Of a DNA stretch of 64,000 nt, positions 42,180 through 54,988 are shown one piece after another. Location of the stretch: assembly GCA_018398585.1 (NCBI GenBank), contig JAGTTD010000008.1, positions 28,759,208 through 28,823,207 of the forward strand. Direction: 5' to 3'. The notes beneath the pieces are model-generated. The model did not search any database, had not been told where the DNA came from, and worked only from the letters and a program-made list of their open reading frames with translations. The position numbers and the translations under genes were made by a program. The stretch's first letter is position 1; each line of letters opens with the position of its first letter. The stretch is from Simmondsia chinensis. Lineage: Eukaryota; Streptophyta; Magnoliopsida; Caryophyllales; Simmondsiaceae.

Positions 42180-43290
42180 GCCATTTTGCACATGCTCAAC
42201 ATGCTCACCATTCTCCCTTACCTGCTTCTTCGCGCACTAACCTTGTTTGGAAGTTGGACATGAGACATTCCCGTGGCCAATTCTACGACATTTAGAACAC
42301 CATTGGGGAAGCCATTCATTCCAAACCGATTGATTGATAACCTCCCCATTTGACATAACTATATCAAGGAGCTTTTTAATCAGTTTTTCTATGTCAATTT
42401 CCACAAGTATATGCGCATAGGAGACCCTTTACCTAGGCATAGTCATTTTATCAGCATACAAAGGAGTTCCCAATCAACTCGCAATCTTACTCAATACATC
42501 AACATGCCACAATTGTAATCGCAAGTTTCATACAGTAATCCAGAGAGGAACCAAATTCATTTCATCCATGTTAAAACTGAAATAAGGAGTCCATTATTTT
42601 AAGATCAAAGGAAGTTTACGTAAAATATACGGTCCCTCCTCCAAAACACTCTTACAATCCTCCATTTTATCAAATATAACGAAAATCCAACAGTCATCAT
42701 GTAATAGAACTTGGGGCTCTACCATAGTAGGCCAAAGAGAAGCAAGAGAGTTGTGGATTACCTTAAAAGGAAGCGAGCCGCCAACAAAATAGCCAACAAG
42801 AGTTGTTTGATGCTCATCCTCGAATGTATCCATTTCTGACAGGATCACCTAATTTTCTTACCCTCTGACTCAATAAGCTTCCACTCAAAACCTTGTGAGG
42901 GGTTTCGGTTATCACAAAATAGCTTACGCCAATCAGTCCTCTTAGCACCCGCACCAACATCCTGAGCTCCTATTGGAGCTTGAGCAATCGCAGCGTTCTC
43001 TTCTTCCACCATACGACTCTAACTCATTGCATAACCCTCATCATTTCTACAAGGACTCAAAGAGGAAGCATCATTCTCTACCTCTTGGATCGAAGGGACC
43101 TTTGGCTCTACTGCAAGCTCTAATTCAGTTCTAACTTCTTGAACTTCCCTTCTTTGCTGAATAGGGCTCTCTGACAGCATCTTCGACTCAAACAAACAAA
43201 TATCAAAAATAGGAAGCACAATTGAACAACCCACAGATCCACTTGGGCTTCTTGCCGTAGAACTGGAGCAACCCACTCCTTCACCATAAT
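42180..43290 (-). pseudogene. LINE ORF1 (DUF4283 and zinc knuckle)
   Basis: The open piece 42848-42594 reads TLVGYFVGGSLPFKVIHNSL ... GPYILRKLPLILK, the DUF4283 signature of plant LINE ORF1. Downstream near 42290 lies WCSKCRRIGHGNVSC, a CX2CX4HX4C knuckle. The N-terminal piece (43276-43019) is Ser-rich. ORF1 binds the element RNA. Confidence 0.85.
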
Positions 43291-43299
43291 ATAAATTTA

Positions 43300-43895
43300 T
43301 TAATTAAAACAATTATTTTGTGTAAATATTAGCAAATCCTCTTATCCTTTTTCTAGAAAGATAAAACTTCAATCTTTCACCTAAAAATATAAAATCTCTA
43401 TCTTTTATATAAAAGTAAAAAATCTAAAATTTTTAATTTGATACATTTTTTTAATTTAAAACTTATTAATCTAGTTTTGTCCAAAGTTAAAAAAAAAATT
43501 ATTATATTTTTTCACAATTTTTCTAAAACTTTTTCATAATTTATTTTTAAATTTATTAATTTCGTACATTCTTTTAATTTTAAATTTATTAATGCTTAAG
43601 AAGTAAGTTATGCTTAGTAACAAAATACAAAGTTCAGGGGGTGAGTTGTGTATAATAACAAAGTTTAATGACTATTTTGTAGAATTAAAAGTGTAGGAGT
43701 GTATTGTATTTAATTCCAAAATTCAAAGGGTGTGTTATGTGTAATAACAAAGTTCAGGGGGCTATTATGAAATTAAAAATATAAGGTATGTATTGTGTTT
43801 AATTATAAAGTTCAAAAGACTATTTTATAAAATTGAATGTGGAGGAAGGGTATTGTGTTTAATTTTGAAAGTTGGGGGTCTTTGTATATTTTACC
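43300..43895. repeat. right arm of the long inverted repeat
   Basis: Mirror of 37554-38329, with recurring GTGTATTGTGTTTAATT and AAAGTTCAGGGGG units. Contains the empty Helitron site. With the left arm it brackets the LINE. Confidence 0.75.
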
Positions 43896-43912
43896 TTATT
43901 CGAATTGCATAT

Positions 43913-44402
43913 TGTTGAAAAAAATGATACAAGTTAACCTTTAGTTTTATGGGAGAGTTGTATCTCACATTAGAAAAATTATGTGGGTAGTCCTTTTTTT
44001 TAAAGGGTATATTTATTTTTCAAGCCTATTTACTGATCATTTAGAGTTACTAGTCGTTGAGGGTCATTAAAATTGCGACCGTTGGAAATTTATTAACAAT
44101 ATAGCCATTGCATATTATTACGTCCGTTTATAGCCGCTAAAATTTATTGCACCTGGTTTTTATACTTCTATCCGGTTTCTACATTAGTTTTTATATATAT
44201 TCCCCTACTCTCTCTCTGTATAGAAAAGTATCTCCTCAATTTCCTTTTATGCTTCATTGTATGTTCATCTACTGGAAGATTCCCGATTTTAGCCCTCAAT
44301 TTAGAGTAAGAATTCATCGGACTCTCTATCTCTCTTGGTTTTTTTCTCTCTCTCCTCGAATTTGGGGAAAGTTCAAGACACTCCTACCCGACAATTAATG
44401 AG
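43913..44402 (+). repeat. left LTR of element F (partial)
   Basis: TGTTGAAAAAAATGATAC... aligned with 53571 onward through CTCTCTCTGTATAGA and the GGGGAAAGTTCAAG block; similarity stops after AATTAATGAG. Confidence 0.75.
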
Positions 44403-44980
44403 TAGAACCCAGATTAAGTTTCATATTAATCTCAAGAATCTATAAAGGGTTTTCTAAAAATTAAAAAATCCAAGTTCATAAATTGGAAAAAAAAAAAGGG
44501 TTTTTTGTAGAGATTTTGCTTAAAAAATTAGAAGGAAAAATTATTAAATTAATACAAAATTTAGCTGATTAAAAAATTAAATACGTATATAATAAAGTTT
44601 CATTATTTAAAATTGCTGAAAGTTTTTTTCGCCGGGGAAATACATGAATGCAAAAAGTAAAAAGCAGCGGACATTGCTGCAACTGAGTATCGAACACGGG
44701 ACCTGATATTGGATATTAGCTTTGTGAACCATTAGGCCAGAATTCTTGCTGACACTGCCTGTTCACCTTATGTATTATATATTGGGTAATTAATTTTTCA
44801 TACCCACAAATATATACTTTTACAGGTTGGGTAGTAAAGTTGTGGGGTCAATGCACCCCGGTACCCACAGCAGGGGTCCCCACTGGTCCCAAATTGGTAG
44901 AAAAATGGATAGAAAGTTGCTTTTCAAATGAGCCAAGTGGTCAATAAAGCTCAACTCAACTTTGAAGAAAAATCTTTGAA
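44403..44980. other. interior of element F, left of the CACTA-like element
   Basis: AT-rich, non-coding. Includes a tRNA-like unit on the minus strand (44655-44760, below) and a GC-richer patch around 44850-44890 of unknown origin. Confidence 0.5.
44655..44760 (-). mobile_element. tRNA-like SINE remnant
   Basis: On the minus strand TGGCCTAATGGTTC resembles an A box and GTGTTCGATACTC a B box, at tRNA-like spacing. No acceptor stem and no TSD found. Confidence 0.45.
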
Positions 44981-46063
44981 TACTACAACAAAATTGACAA
45001 TATGTAACAAACAAAAAAGGTTGTAAAATTGGTACCTTAGATCTTATGTAACACTTTTTTTTTCCATTACGTTAGGGGTCGCCTAATGTAACAATTTTTT
45101 AGCCTAATGTAACGGTTTTTTAGCCTAGTGTTACCATAGGAATGTATCTAATTTAACACTTTCCAAAAACCATTAGGTAACAATTGAATAAGACCTATGG
45201 TACGGTTTTTGACCTAACGTAACGGTTTTATTAAGGATCATTTATAACTTTTTTTTTCCTAATGTAACATTTTTATAAGTCTTAAGTAATGGTCTTCTGA
45301 AACCTAGCGTAACAATTTTTTATTGACGTATAGTCATTTATATTAAAGCCACGATAGGTGAAAGATACGACTAGTGTAACAATTATAAGCTCAATACAAG
45401 CATTTTGTTGCAGAACTAATGTATTGTATCCATCTCGATAAAGTATCCAACTTCCAAACGCAAACAAAACATATCTTTGAAATACACAATAATAATCCAT
45501 ATCCATACATGAAAAGATCCGAAATGTGAAGTGTTTCACATTTACAATGAGAATTCATGTATATACAAATTAAGTCTCCACAATGTAAATCCTAAAAATA
45601 CCACAAAATCTTATCAAATTCAACCTTAAACTTGATAACATAGTCGAACACCTTTGAACAAAACAAACTTAATAACTCCTTAAGCACCTTGTGATGAAAC
45701 ATCATCCCCCTACAAGAAAGCAAAAAACAAATGAGAATCATGCAAAGTTACATAAAAAAAACATAGGACATAAGGCACACTTATTACAAATTAATTAGAA
45801 CTACATTTATCAAATATCTACTCATAAACAAACTACTTGTATTATATCTACTAAAACAATTATAAAATTGGACACATTCTTATAATATATTCAGTAGTTA
45901 CATTGAATAGAGTAAGAAACAACATCATAAATAAGCAAAAGGAGTAAGTAGTTACTATGTTAGCTCACAAAAAGATACCAAAATATTTTTAGTACGTTAA
46001 CCATGTTTCCAATTTCATTCCAAAAACATTTCTCTAAATATAGATTAAGAGAAATAAAAAAAA

Positions 46064-46252
46064 CTATACCTGTTTAGATGGCAAAAGTTGATTTTTGGTA
46101 TTAATAGAAGATGCAAGCATTCGATCTATAGAAGTTAATTGTTTGAGATGGCACAGAGACATAGATTCTAAAAAAGGATGCCAAAGGATGGCCACTCCAT
46201 ATAAACCATTAAGGATTAGACAAGAGGAATACAGCCTATAATAGAATATCAT
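46064..46252 (-). other. possible exon within the CACTA-like element
   Basis: Minus-strand open stretch ending ...NQLLPSKQ directly before GTATAG and preceded by TTTGTAG, i.e. bounded by plausible splice sites. The peptide (contains LTSIDRMLASSINTKN) is not recognised. It could be a captured host-gene exon or chance. Confidence 0.25.
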
Positions 46253-46690
46253 GCTACAAACATGGAAAATTTGTCAATGCTCTCAAAAGAATACACACTT
46301 TCCCATAAAGATGGAACTCGATATCAAGAGTGTAATAAGATATTAACACATCTAATAGAATGATGCATCGATACTAAATTGCCTCAACACCCCAAGATAC
46401 CTAATAGATAAGCATAATATCTAATCATTAGCAATTAAAACTAAGCATTAACATTAAAAAGATAGAATCACTCGACATCGAAAACCAGAAGACCACAATC
46501 CAATAACAACATGATTAAAAGTTATAAACTAGCAATATTAATAAAACAAGCAATGCTAATCCTTCTTGTAACTACCATATCATGTGATGTCAAATTCCAA
46601 GAGCAAAAAGTCACATCTAAATTTCATTAAAGAAAGGAATTCAACAACAAATAACGGGAATGTGGAACATCTAGTGGAGTATGGTTCCCT

Positions 46691-46752
46691 ACAACAACAA
46701 CAACAAAAAAAACCTAGTGCCTCAAGAGCTCTCGCCTAAAACAGGGTTTGGG
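46691..46752 (-). mobile_element. 3' fragment of a SINE body
   Basis: The minus strand reads CCCAAACCCTG ... GCGAGAGCTCTTGAGGCACT followed by a T run and (TTG)n, matching the 3' end of the SINE body seen in the 5S-headed copies. The head is missing. Confidence 0.6.
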
Positions 46753-48979
46753 CAATAAGTACTTCATTTGGCAATAAGTAAACCATGAAGTCATTCATGA
46801 AGCACAATAAACATCACAGGAGCCCAAATCACTTAGATGAACTCTAAATAACTATTCATCCAAAAGAGGAACCTCAACTACTGGAAATAAAATGTAAGAA
46901 AGAAGTAACTTGAGCACTAAAGAACTTTGGTACCAACAAGCATGCCAAGATATTAGAATATCCAAAACGACAGCATAGTACTTATAGTCGTAACGTGCTT
47001 GATTTCCTCCAACCAATAAGGTTCATAATAGACAATCAATTATCATCAACAAATATGGTATCAAGTTTTCCATTGTAATACGAGAATTACTAGCACAATA
47101 AGCATCATAATCACGCCAAGCACTTCGTCAATTTTGCAAAGATTAAGTTCAAAAATGGGGCACTTACATCTCGGTAGCTTTTCAAGGGCATCTAGCTTTG
47201 GCCTCCAATTTTGCAAATCCTATATCATGAAACAAGCAAGCCCAGCTAAACACATAAATCCCAAATTTAACATAAAACAAGAATGACATATATCAAGATT
47301 GCACACACAAGAGGAGATTGAGAGAAGGGTAACTTGCTTATATATTAAGTTTCACATTAACTGTTGTACACAAAACTAGTTATTACAAGCAAACGAAAAG
47401 AAACACCAAGTTTGCATCAATGTTTAGAGTCCATGTTTTTGTAGAAGAGTAGCCCAAGCACCTTGAGTGTCTATGTTAAAATACACCACTTATATTGCAC
47501 TTATTTACATTAATGTCTCTTGTAAGTGTATGCCTATATCAGGTTTAAAGCCCCAACATAAAACGGAAAAATAACATTTATTACCTCAATAAAAACAGGC
47601 CTCTTTGTTATATCAACTAATGGATGCTTTTTTCTTTTTTCTCCTTGAATGCCCTTAACCTATGTTTTCTCTATTTTCCTTGGACAACATTGAATGTGTT
47701 TGCTTCTGCTCTCTTATAGTATGATAAAAGCAAATTCTAGTGATGGATCCATCAGTTGAAGACGGCTCTTTTTTCCAGAGACCTTTTGAGTCATATTTTT
47801 CCCTTAGCACCATTTGTCATTTACACTTTTTCTTGTCTTTCTTGCAGTTACCAATAATGTGCTTAATATGCTACATGTACTTTTGTATAGTTCTTGATTA
47901 TTCAATGTTAAGATTCCTCTCTAGATACGTAAGTTTTCTGCTCTGATCCTTTTCAGTGTCTTCGTAGAATCTTTCTTAGTTGCAATCAAAAGATGGTCAA
48001 TGCTAACTCGAATTAGATTTATCACCCAACAACTATCTCCAATGCTCATTTTCGTCATATCATTGTCTTTGAATTCTTTGCCGTCAAAAGCATTTCAACA
48101 TTCTATTTCATCCCTTCTTGATTTGACAAGATATGGGATATGAAACATAACACACCTCTTCATAAAGTGATTCAGATAATAGCTTGGCATCTACAATTCA
48201 GAGATGAGAACTTACTTTAAAGGATCCTGAAAATCAAAAAACTTAAAAAAGCTTATAAGGTTCATAACTCTTTTAAAGTTTGTTAAATATGATAGCATCC
48301 CTCTCTTAACTACTTATAAGGCCTCAAATCTTTCTCAACCATTTGATAACACCCTAGTTTAGCTTTGGAGTATTAAATTTCTCAAAAATCTTAACCTAGT
48401 GGTTGACAATCTGATATGGAATTGTTTTACAAATAAGCTATCAGAATAAAATTTAACCTTTGAAGTTTAATTCAAACTTCATATAAGTTCGAACATTACT
48501 CCAACAATTATGAAATTAACAACTAGCCAAGCAAGGTTCTAGCTTAACTAACTACATTGCATGTCATAAACTTAACATACTACTACATAGGTCAAGAACG
48601 TTCAAATAACTGAAATCCATAGCTGAAATTCACAACCAATAGATATAAGCTTACCACAAAAGGAGAAAAGGGCAACCTTAAGAGGTCAGCACCATGTTGG
48701 TTTTGTACTTTTGGACACTATTTTAACTTAAATTAGCAAAAATAAAGAGTAACTTATAAAAAATTGTGAAATTAGTTAATTAGGGTTTATTTTCACAAAA
48801 GAAGAAATCAGTTGATCTCAAGAGTGGCAAATAAGGTCAAGTGTTCCCATTTTTTGACCTAAAACAGTGTCTAGGGTTCAATTTTAAGACATAAACAACA
48901 TCAATATGAAAAATCAACAAAAATCAAAGAAAAAATTAACAAAAAATTGACCCAAAAACGAGAAGGAGAGGTGCCAACA

Positions 48980-49170
48980 TAGAGATAGGACCGTGAGCGA
49001 GCGGCAACGGAGTACGGGTGGCGAGGGGCAACGGAGGACAGGTGGCGACGAAGACGGTGATAGCGGCGGGGCGGCGAGCAGCGATGAGGCGGTGACGGTG
49101 ATGGGCGTCAAGCTGAGTTTGAGCGAGAGAGAGGGAGCAATGAAGATGAACGAAGAGAAAAAGGGCAAGA
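48980..49170 (-). repeat. GC-rich CpG block in the CACTA-like element
   Basis: A sharp GC rise (CGGCAACGGAG, GGTGGCGAC repeats) in an otherwise AT-rich element. On the minus strand it starts at ATG (49168) and encodes a Ser/Pro/Leu-rich stretch with no recognised domain. Most likely the 5' leader of the transposon. Confidence 0.4.
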
Positions 49171-50004
49171 GGAGTGTGTTTGCTTTTGAATACTAACTTT
49201 ACTTCTTTTTTAAATTACTTGACCCCCAATATTTTCGGGAAATTTTAGCCAAAATTGGCGATAATTTTTTTCGAACAAATTAAATTTGTATAAAATTAAA
49301 TTTCTTGATAAAATTTTGTTAAGTTATATTAATATTTTAAAATTTGATGTATTGTTTTTTTTTAGTCTATAGTTATTGTTAAATATTATTTTAGTTCAAA
49401 GTAAAACATAGTTAATAAAAATAGTCTAAATAATAGTGTATAAGAATGTAATATAAGCAATAAAATTATAGGTCGTGCGTATGATGAAAGTAGTTATAGT
49501 AAGAGGATTGTGAGTTTACTAACAGAAAACGTCAACTTTGTACGCTTAGTCATCGTAATTTTAACTGTTTTATTAAATATATGTAACTTTTGAACAAAAG
49601 TGCTATTTCACAAACTTTGTGTACAATAATTAATACACAAAATCTTACAACATTGTTATGTAATTTGCCCTTAAATTTTTATTCTTAAAACTATTTGGTT
49701 CTCATGTATCAAAACATAAATTTATTCAAAAATAGAGAAAGTTTTAGGCAACGGATTTAAAGTGCTACAAAATACAACAAATGTAACACTTTATAAAAAG
49801 TGTTGCCTATAATATAGCTTATGCAACAATTTTTTTAGAATGTCACATTAGGTACCAAACAAATGTAACAGTTCTTCTAAAGCGTTACATTAGGTACTAA
49901 GCAAATGCAACAATAAAAAAAGTGTTACCTAAATACTACCTACGGTAACATTTTAAACAAATGTTACAATTTAAGTGTTAACTTAAGTCACTTTTGTTGT
50001 ATTT

Positions 50005-53000
50005 GATTCTTCGTGGCGTTGTGTTCCTTTTGTCAATTAGATCGAAAGAAACATATGTACTTAGCCATGATCTTCTCAGTGGTATAGGAGAGATTAAGGT
50101 TAAGGAGATTGATTAGCAGCGCCATGTTCAGATTCAAAGGAAAAAAATTAAATAAAAATAAAAAAATAAGAAATTATGAATTTCTGGGTCCTCTCTTTTA
50201 GTGGTAGACAGGCAGAGAGAAGTAGAAGATTGCGGTAATCCAGTGAATTGAGTAGAGAAAGAAGAAGATAAAATGCTAGGAATAGTAAAAAAGGGAAAAA
50301 TTGTTCTAGCCTTTCTAGAGTAGGCTTAATTGAGTTCTATGGAAATAGTGGCCTCTTTGTCTCGATGTAACAACGAGTAGGCATATATTCGAATAGTAAG
50401 AGCCTCGCTTTTATATTTATACGATATGCACTGTTGCTATTATGCACATTATAATTGGGACCTTTTATAGTTCAATGCTGAAAATTAAATGGTTGCAACA
50501 TGAATGAAAAACCATTTTGAGGTACAAGTATATTTTATTAGTCACATTTGCTATATGGACTAGAGTCATATTCTCGTGAATATTGCCATAAGACAGCAAA
50601 ATATGGGGGGCTATTGTCCTATACGATAATAATGGCTATTATGTATATGAAATCTCTGTCCTTATTGTGACTCCACTAAAACTTGCTAGTCGTTGCTAGT
50701 TTGTGGATTGTATTGTGGTAAAGTGAATAAAATGAAAGTTGAAAATTAGTTAGACCATATATGAAAGGATTAGGTCGAACAGAGGTGGTGAATGAGATAC
50801 CACCTTCCTCGAGAGAGATTGCGCGGAAAATAAAATGCTAGAGGACTTAATAAACATGATATCTATTAGCTCTATATTACCCTCGAGGATGTCGGGGAAA
50901 CCCTATTGCAGTGCCTATTAACTTTAAAGGGCTCGTCATTTAAAGGCTTGATAAAACACTTTATAAAATGTTATGGTTCTTATCTTGAATATATTATTGC
51001 CTTTCTAGGTCAAGCGCTTTGATTTTGATAATCATGTTGCTAGTGCATTCGCGATTGAGGAAGATCATAAAACCCCTGATGACATTATGAGGCCATAATT
51101 GCACCTATTTCGAAAGAGTTTATTGATCGTGAGTCAAACTTGATTATAAAGAGGTATTAGTGGATCTTCCTAGGGATTGACTGAAAATCAGAAAATCTTG
51201 AATTATGATATTAAAGTAAAAACTTTTATGGAAAAATCCGAGGAGTTTTGGGATTCTTGAATGAAAAATAAAGTTTGTATGTTTGAAATTCCATGTGTTA
51301 TCTTTATCAAACCCCTAGACAGCAGCACCATAGTTTGACCATCTTTAGTCAGGTATGATTTTGTTTATGGTAACGTTTTGAATGTGTGGAAACTCATGTT
51401 CATAATATGCCATCTTTTGGCATGAGTGTTAATCTTGTAAATACTATAAAGTTTTTCTTGAGTTTATGTTTGATGTGAAAGACCTATATGAGAAAGAAGT
51501 GATACTTAGTGTGAAAATCACTAGAACACCTAAAAAGTTTTGACTCTTGACTATATGGACAAAGTCCTTAGAAAGGTTTGGTCATTTGAATGACATACTA
51601 TATGACCCTAATGTTCACTTAATAAGGAGAAAACGTGGCATAACAAGCTAAATACACTAAGGTGATTGATGGCATTATGTTTTAATGAATAACATAGCAC
51701 TCGTCCTATTATTTCATATGTCAGTGGTAGACCTAGTCTACATACATTGATCCAAATGATGATATTTAAATTGTTGAGGTACTAGTGAAGTAATATGAAT
51801 AGGGTTTACATTTTAATAGATTCCTTGTTGTGTTGGATGTCTGATATCAATGTAAGATATTCTACTAATGGTAATATATTTAGGCTCATTAGTGAACTAT
51901 ATTTTTTTGACACCCCTCTAAACCTTGCATTGTTTAGTTATCCTTAAAGATTGAGTTAGTAGGTAGAAAAATTAAATGGCTTAGGAATGTAGTGTGAGAC
52001 GTTCCATTGCGTGGTTGTAAGAACACTTGAGAGCATTTGAGATGTTGTCTGATCATAAACATTTCTGATTACTATGTTTTTTTACAGATGTTTGCTAGTT
52101 ATAGCTAGCTTATAGAAATTGATCATGGTGGAAATATTATTTTGGTGACTGTTCAAAGTCAGTAAGAATAGCTTGATGATGCTAGCACTTGGGCTCGGGA
52201 GCCTTGCGGAGTTGCCTTAAGTTGAATTATAAAAGGCATCCAGTAAATTATGGTATTTTGTATCTCTTTCTTTTGAAATCACCAAAAATTTGATACAGCA
52301 TTGGTAATACATGGACTACCCTTGAGATGGTAATTCATGTACTCTAAGTACGATGAGAATGGGTATATGGTCTTTTGTGACCTAAACTAGTGGTGATCCA
52401 ATTAATTTGAGATGGTAATAATTGTAATGATATTTGGAATTAACCAATTTGCGGTATATGACTTTCGTGCCAACTATATATACGGCATATGTACAATATG
52501 TGTACTATTTGAGTACTTGGGGTGGAGATATGATTTTATTTACATGATATTTGCTCCACTATTGTGTTATATAGACTCTTGTTGAAGTTGGCAGGCGATG
52601 GAGCTAGTTGTTTAATAGTTCGTTGCAGATACCTCAATGTGGGGGTAAGAGCAACTCGTGATTGATGTTGACAGTGGTTAACTTTGAAGTACCGCTTTAT
52701 TCCAATACAATGTTGAAATGCCATTTATGGTGGTTGAGCTTGATGCTTTAACCTAACCCATAGTCCGTAATGGGTGGTGTGGAAACTACATACTTGATGG
52801 GTTTGCCAAGAGAAGATCTATTCGTCTTAGGCTTAAGATCATAAACGATTTACTCGAAAGAAAGTAATATCACTAAATTATGTAAGGTTTGAAAAGAACC
52901 TTGTGAATCCATATTAATAAAGGCAGTGGAAATATGGAGGGGGATGGGACTAAAGTCTATGTATGAATGAACTGTGATGTATTCAACCTGGTTTTAGCAG

Positions 53001-53570
53001 GTTTAATGTGAAAAGTCATAGTTTTTCTCAAGGAGTGCACTGCATTTTATGTTGTCCCTCTCTATGGTGTGACAGTGTAGAGACGGGCCCATAGCCATAT
53101 GTTTGGTGGTGTAAGCGAGGCTTATACTGGATGGACATTGTTTGTATATTACCAAGGGATGAGGTTGAGCTTTAGCTCTTAATGGACCCATAGCCATATA
53201 ATTGGTGGTGTGCGGTAACACACACTTGATGGGATCCACCTATGTAGGTGTGGGAGTGTGGCCGCTCCCTATGAAGGTTTAAGACTTGCCTTCTCCAGCG
53301 TCTTTGAATATTCAGGACGAGCGCATGGCCGATAAAATGCGCCAAACCACTGGAGTAGTCGAGATCTAGAGTTTAGTATGTGTCCGAGTGGCAGACTATA
53401 CAACCCCTTGTGAGGTTCAAGCCGAAAGTCACATTGCAAGATGTTAGTTCTAAACTTTGGTTGCATTAGGTGACAATTCAAGTCGTGAGACATCGGCACT
53501 GAAAAACTGTACTCCCTTTGCCCAATCTATCTTTCTTTGTTCTGTTCTGCTTGTATCCTTCGTGGGGAAT
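50005..53570. other. interior of element F, right part
   Basis: No domain could be recognised in any frame. Two related blocks at 53080-53130 and 53175-53240 share GGACCCATAGCCATAT-type sequence followed by TTGGTGGTGT. The end has GTGGGGAAT before the LTR as likely polypurine tract. Confidence 0.5.
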
Positions 53571-53857
53571 TGTTGAAAAAATGATAGAAGCTAACCTTTA
53601 GTTTTACTGGGGAATTGTATCCCACATTAGAAAAATTGAGTGGGTGGTTCTTTTTTTAACAGGTATATTTATTTTTCGGATAATATTTTAACCGCACCTA
53701 TTTATTGATCGTTTACCGTTATTAGCCATTTAAGGTCATTAAAATTGTGACTGTTGGAAATTTATTAACAATATAGCCATTGCAAATTTATTACGTCTGT
53801 TTATAGCCATTATAATTTATTGCACCTGGTTCTAATACTTTTATCCGTTTTCTACAT

Positions 53858-53907
<50 letters not shown>

Positions 53908-54297
53908 CCCTAGTCTCTCTCTGTATAGATAACAATCACCTCAATTTCCTTTTAAGCTTCATTCTATATTCATCTACTAGAAGATTCCCGATTTCAGTCC
54001 TCAATTTGGAGTGAGAACCCATCAGACTCTCGCTCCCTCTCTCGGTTTTTCTCTATCTCTCCTCAAATTTGGGGAAAGTTCAAGTACTCCTACCTGGCAA
54101 TTAACGAGCGCACGTTAAGAGTCGGATCGCGTTAATCCTGAAAGACGGCCACCGGTTATACTGTGCGTACAGGAGCAGCGGCGAAATTGCCTTTAGGACA
54201 GTGGTTCTTACCACGGCACAATATCATCGTTTTGTAAGATTTTTCTAATTACTCTCTCCTTCATTGCTATGCCTGAATATTAGTCAATTTTCTAACA
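53571..54297 (+). repeat. right LTR of element F
   Basis: 727 bp from TGTTGAAAAA to TTTTCTAACA. Contains a TA-dinucleotide run (about 53864-53906) followed by CTCTCTCTGTATAG, and a GC-rich stretch near 54150 absent from the left copy. Confidence 0.75.
53864..53906. repeat. (TA)n microsatellite, about 21 units
   Basis: Pure TA repeat inside the right LTR of element F. The left LTR has only a few TA at the same place, so it expanded after insertion. Confidence 0.95.
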
Positions 54298-54988
54298 CAT
54301 ACTGCTACTATTATTATATATAGGGTTTTTGTAGCCGATGTTTGAATAATGACGTAATTGAAAATTTTTTGGGGGGTAAGAAAACCTTAAAAAGTAGTTA
54401 TATTTACTCAATTTTATTTATCTTGTTAACTCGATAAGTTATATGCATAATTAAACGCATTATGTAGTATTAGGAGTTATAAGGACACATAGGTATCATA
54501 GAAAATTAATATATAGATTGATGTATAGTAAGAAGTCGCCATATAATTAAATTTGTAATTTACGGTTACCTATTTTGGAAATGTTAATTAGTTTCAAGTA
54601 GACTCTTTTACTAGAAGTCTAAAATCCTTTACATTAACAAAATATAACGCGACACTGTTGCCACTCTACCTCACACACTTCAAATTAACCACGCATACCC
54701 CCTAAATAATTGCAACAAGTTGTTAATATTCAAATTCTGGATGCCTGTTTAGAGCACAAAGAATAAAAAATTATTTGACAAAGTGTTGATGTATAACACA
54801 TTTTATTGTGGTAAAATTCAACAGCAACTGATCAGTGTCTCTAAGAGACTCCCAAAGATAGGATTTGAGACTATATGATGTATGGAGGCTTACCTTTGTG
54901 GGGTGCCACCTTGTAGAGAATGTTTCTGAATGACTCCCAACCCTAATGCAAATAGGCATGGCTAATGCAAATGCACTACTCATATCAA
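54298..54988. other. intergenic DNA
   Basis: No gene supported. A 140-codon open frame on the minus strand (54771-55193) crosses into the neighbouring LTR and has no recognisable domain. Confidence 0.5.

Larger units (their letters stand above)
38330..43290 (-). mobile_element. LINE retrotransposon, degraded
   Basis: Minus-strand order: ORF1 RNA-binding region, zinc knuckle, endonuclease, reverse transcriptase, zinc-binding C-terminal region. All parts are broken by stops and frameshifts. A tRNA-like SINE sits inside the last part. The exact 3' tail and target duplication could not be fixed; limits are set by the flanking inverted arms. Confidence 0.85.
44981..50004 (-). mobile_element. CACTA-like DNA transposon, non-autonomous
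   Basis: Left end TACTACAACAAAA and right end TTTTGTTGTATTT are decayed forms of the CACTACAACAAA terminal repeat. Both subterminal regions (about 45000-45400 and 49760-49990) are packed with short TAATGTAAC / TGTTACA units in both orientations, as in CACTA elements. The interior has no clear TNP2 transposase. A GC-rich, CpG-rich block (48980-49170) resembles the 5' region of such elements and suggests a minus-strand orientation. The 3-bp flanks (GAA / GAT) do not match well. Confidence 0.6.
43913..54297 (+). mobile_element. Element F: TGTTG...CTAACA LTR element with internal CACTA-like insertion
   Basis: The left LTR copy (43913-44402, truncated or interrupted) matches the first about 540 bp of the right LTR (53571-54297). 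Flanks CATAT (43908-43912) and CATAC (54298-54302) agree at four of five bases. A purine-rich GTGGGGAAT precedes the right LTR. The interior outside the CACTA-like element (44403-44980 and 50005-53570, about 4.1 kb) has no recognisable gag or pol. It could be a non-coding LARD-type element or a heavily decayed Copia element. The TGTTG/CTAACA termini favour a Copia origin. Confidence 0.6.

Noticed and set aside
48993..49196. Plus-strand frame in the GC-rich block
   Set aside because: Repeat-derived Arg/Gly/Ser composition within a CACTA-like element; no domain.
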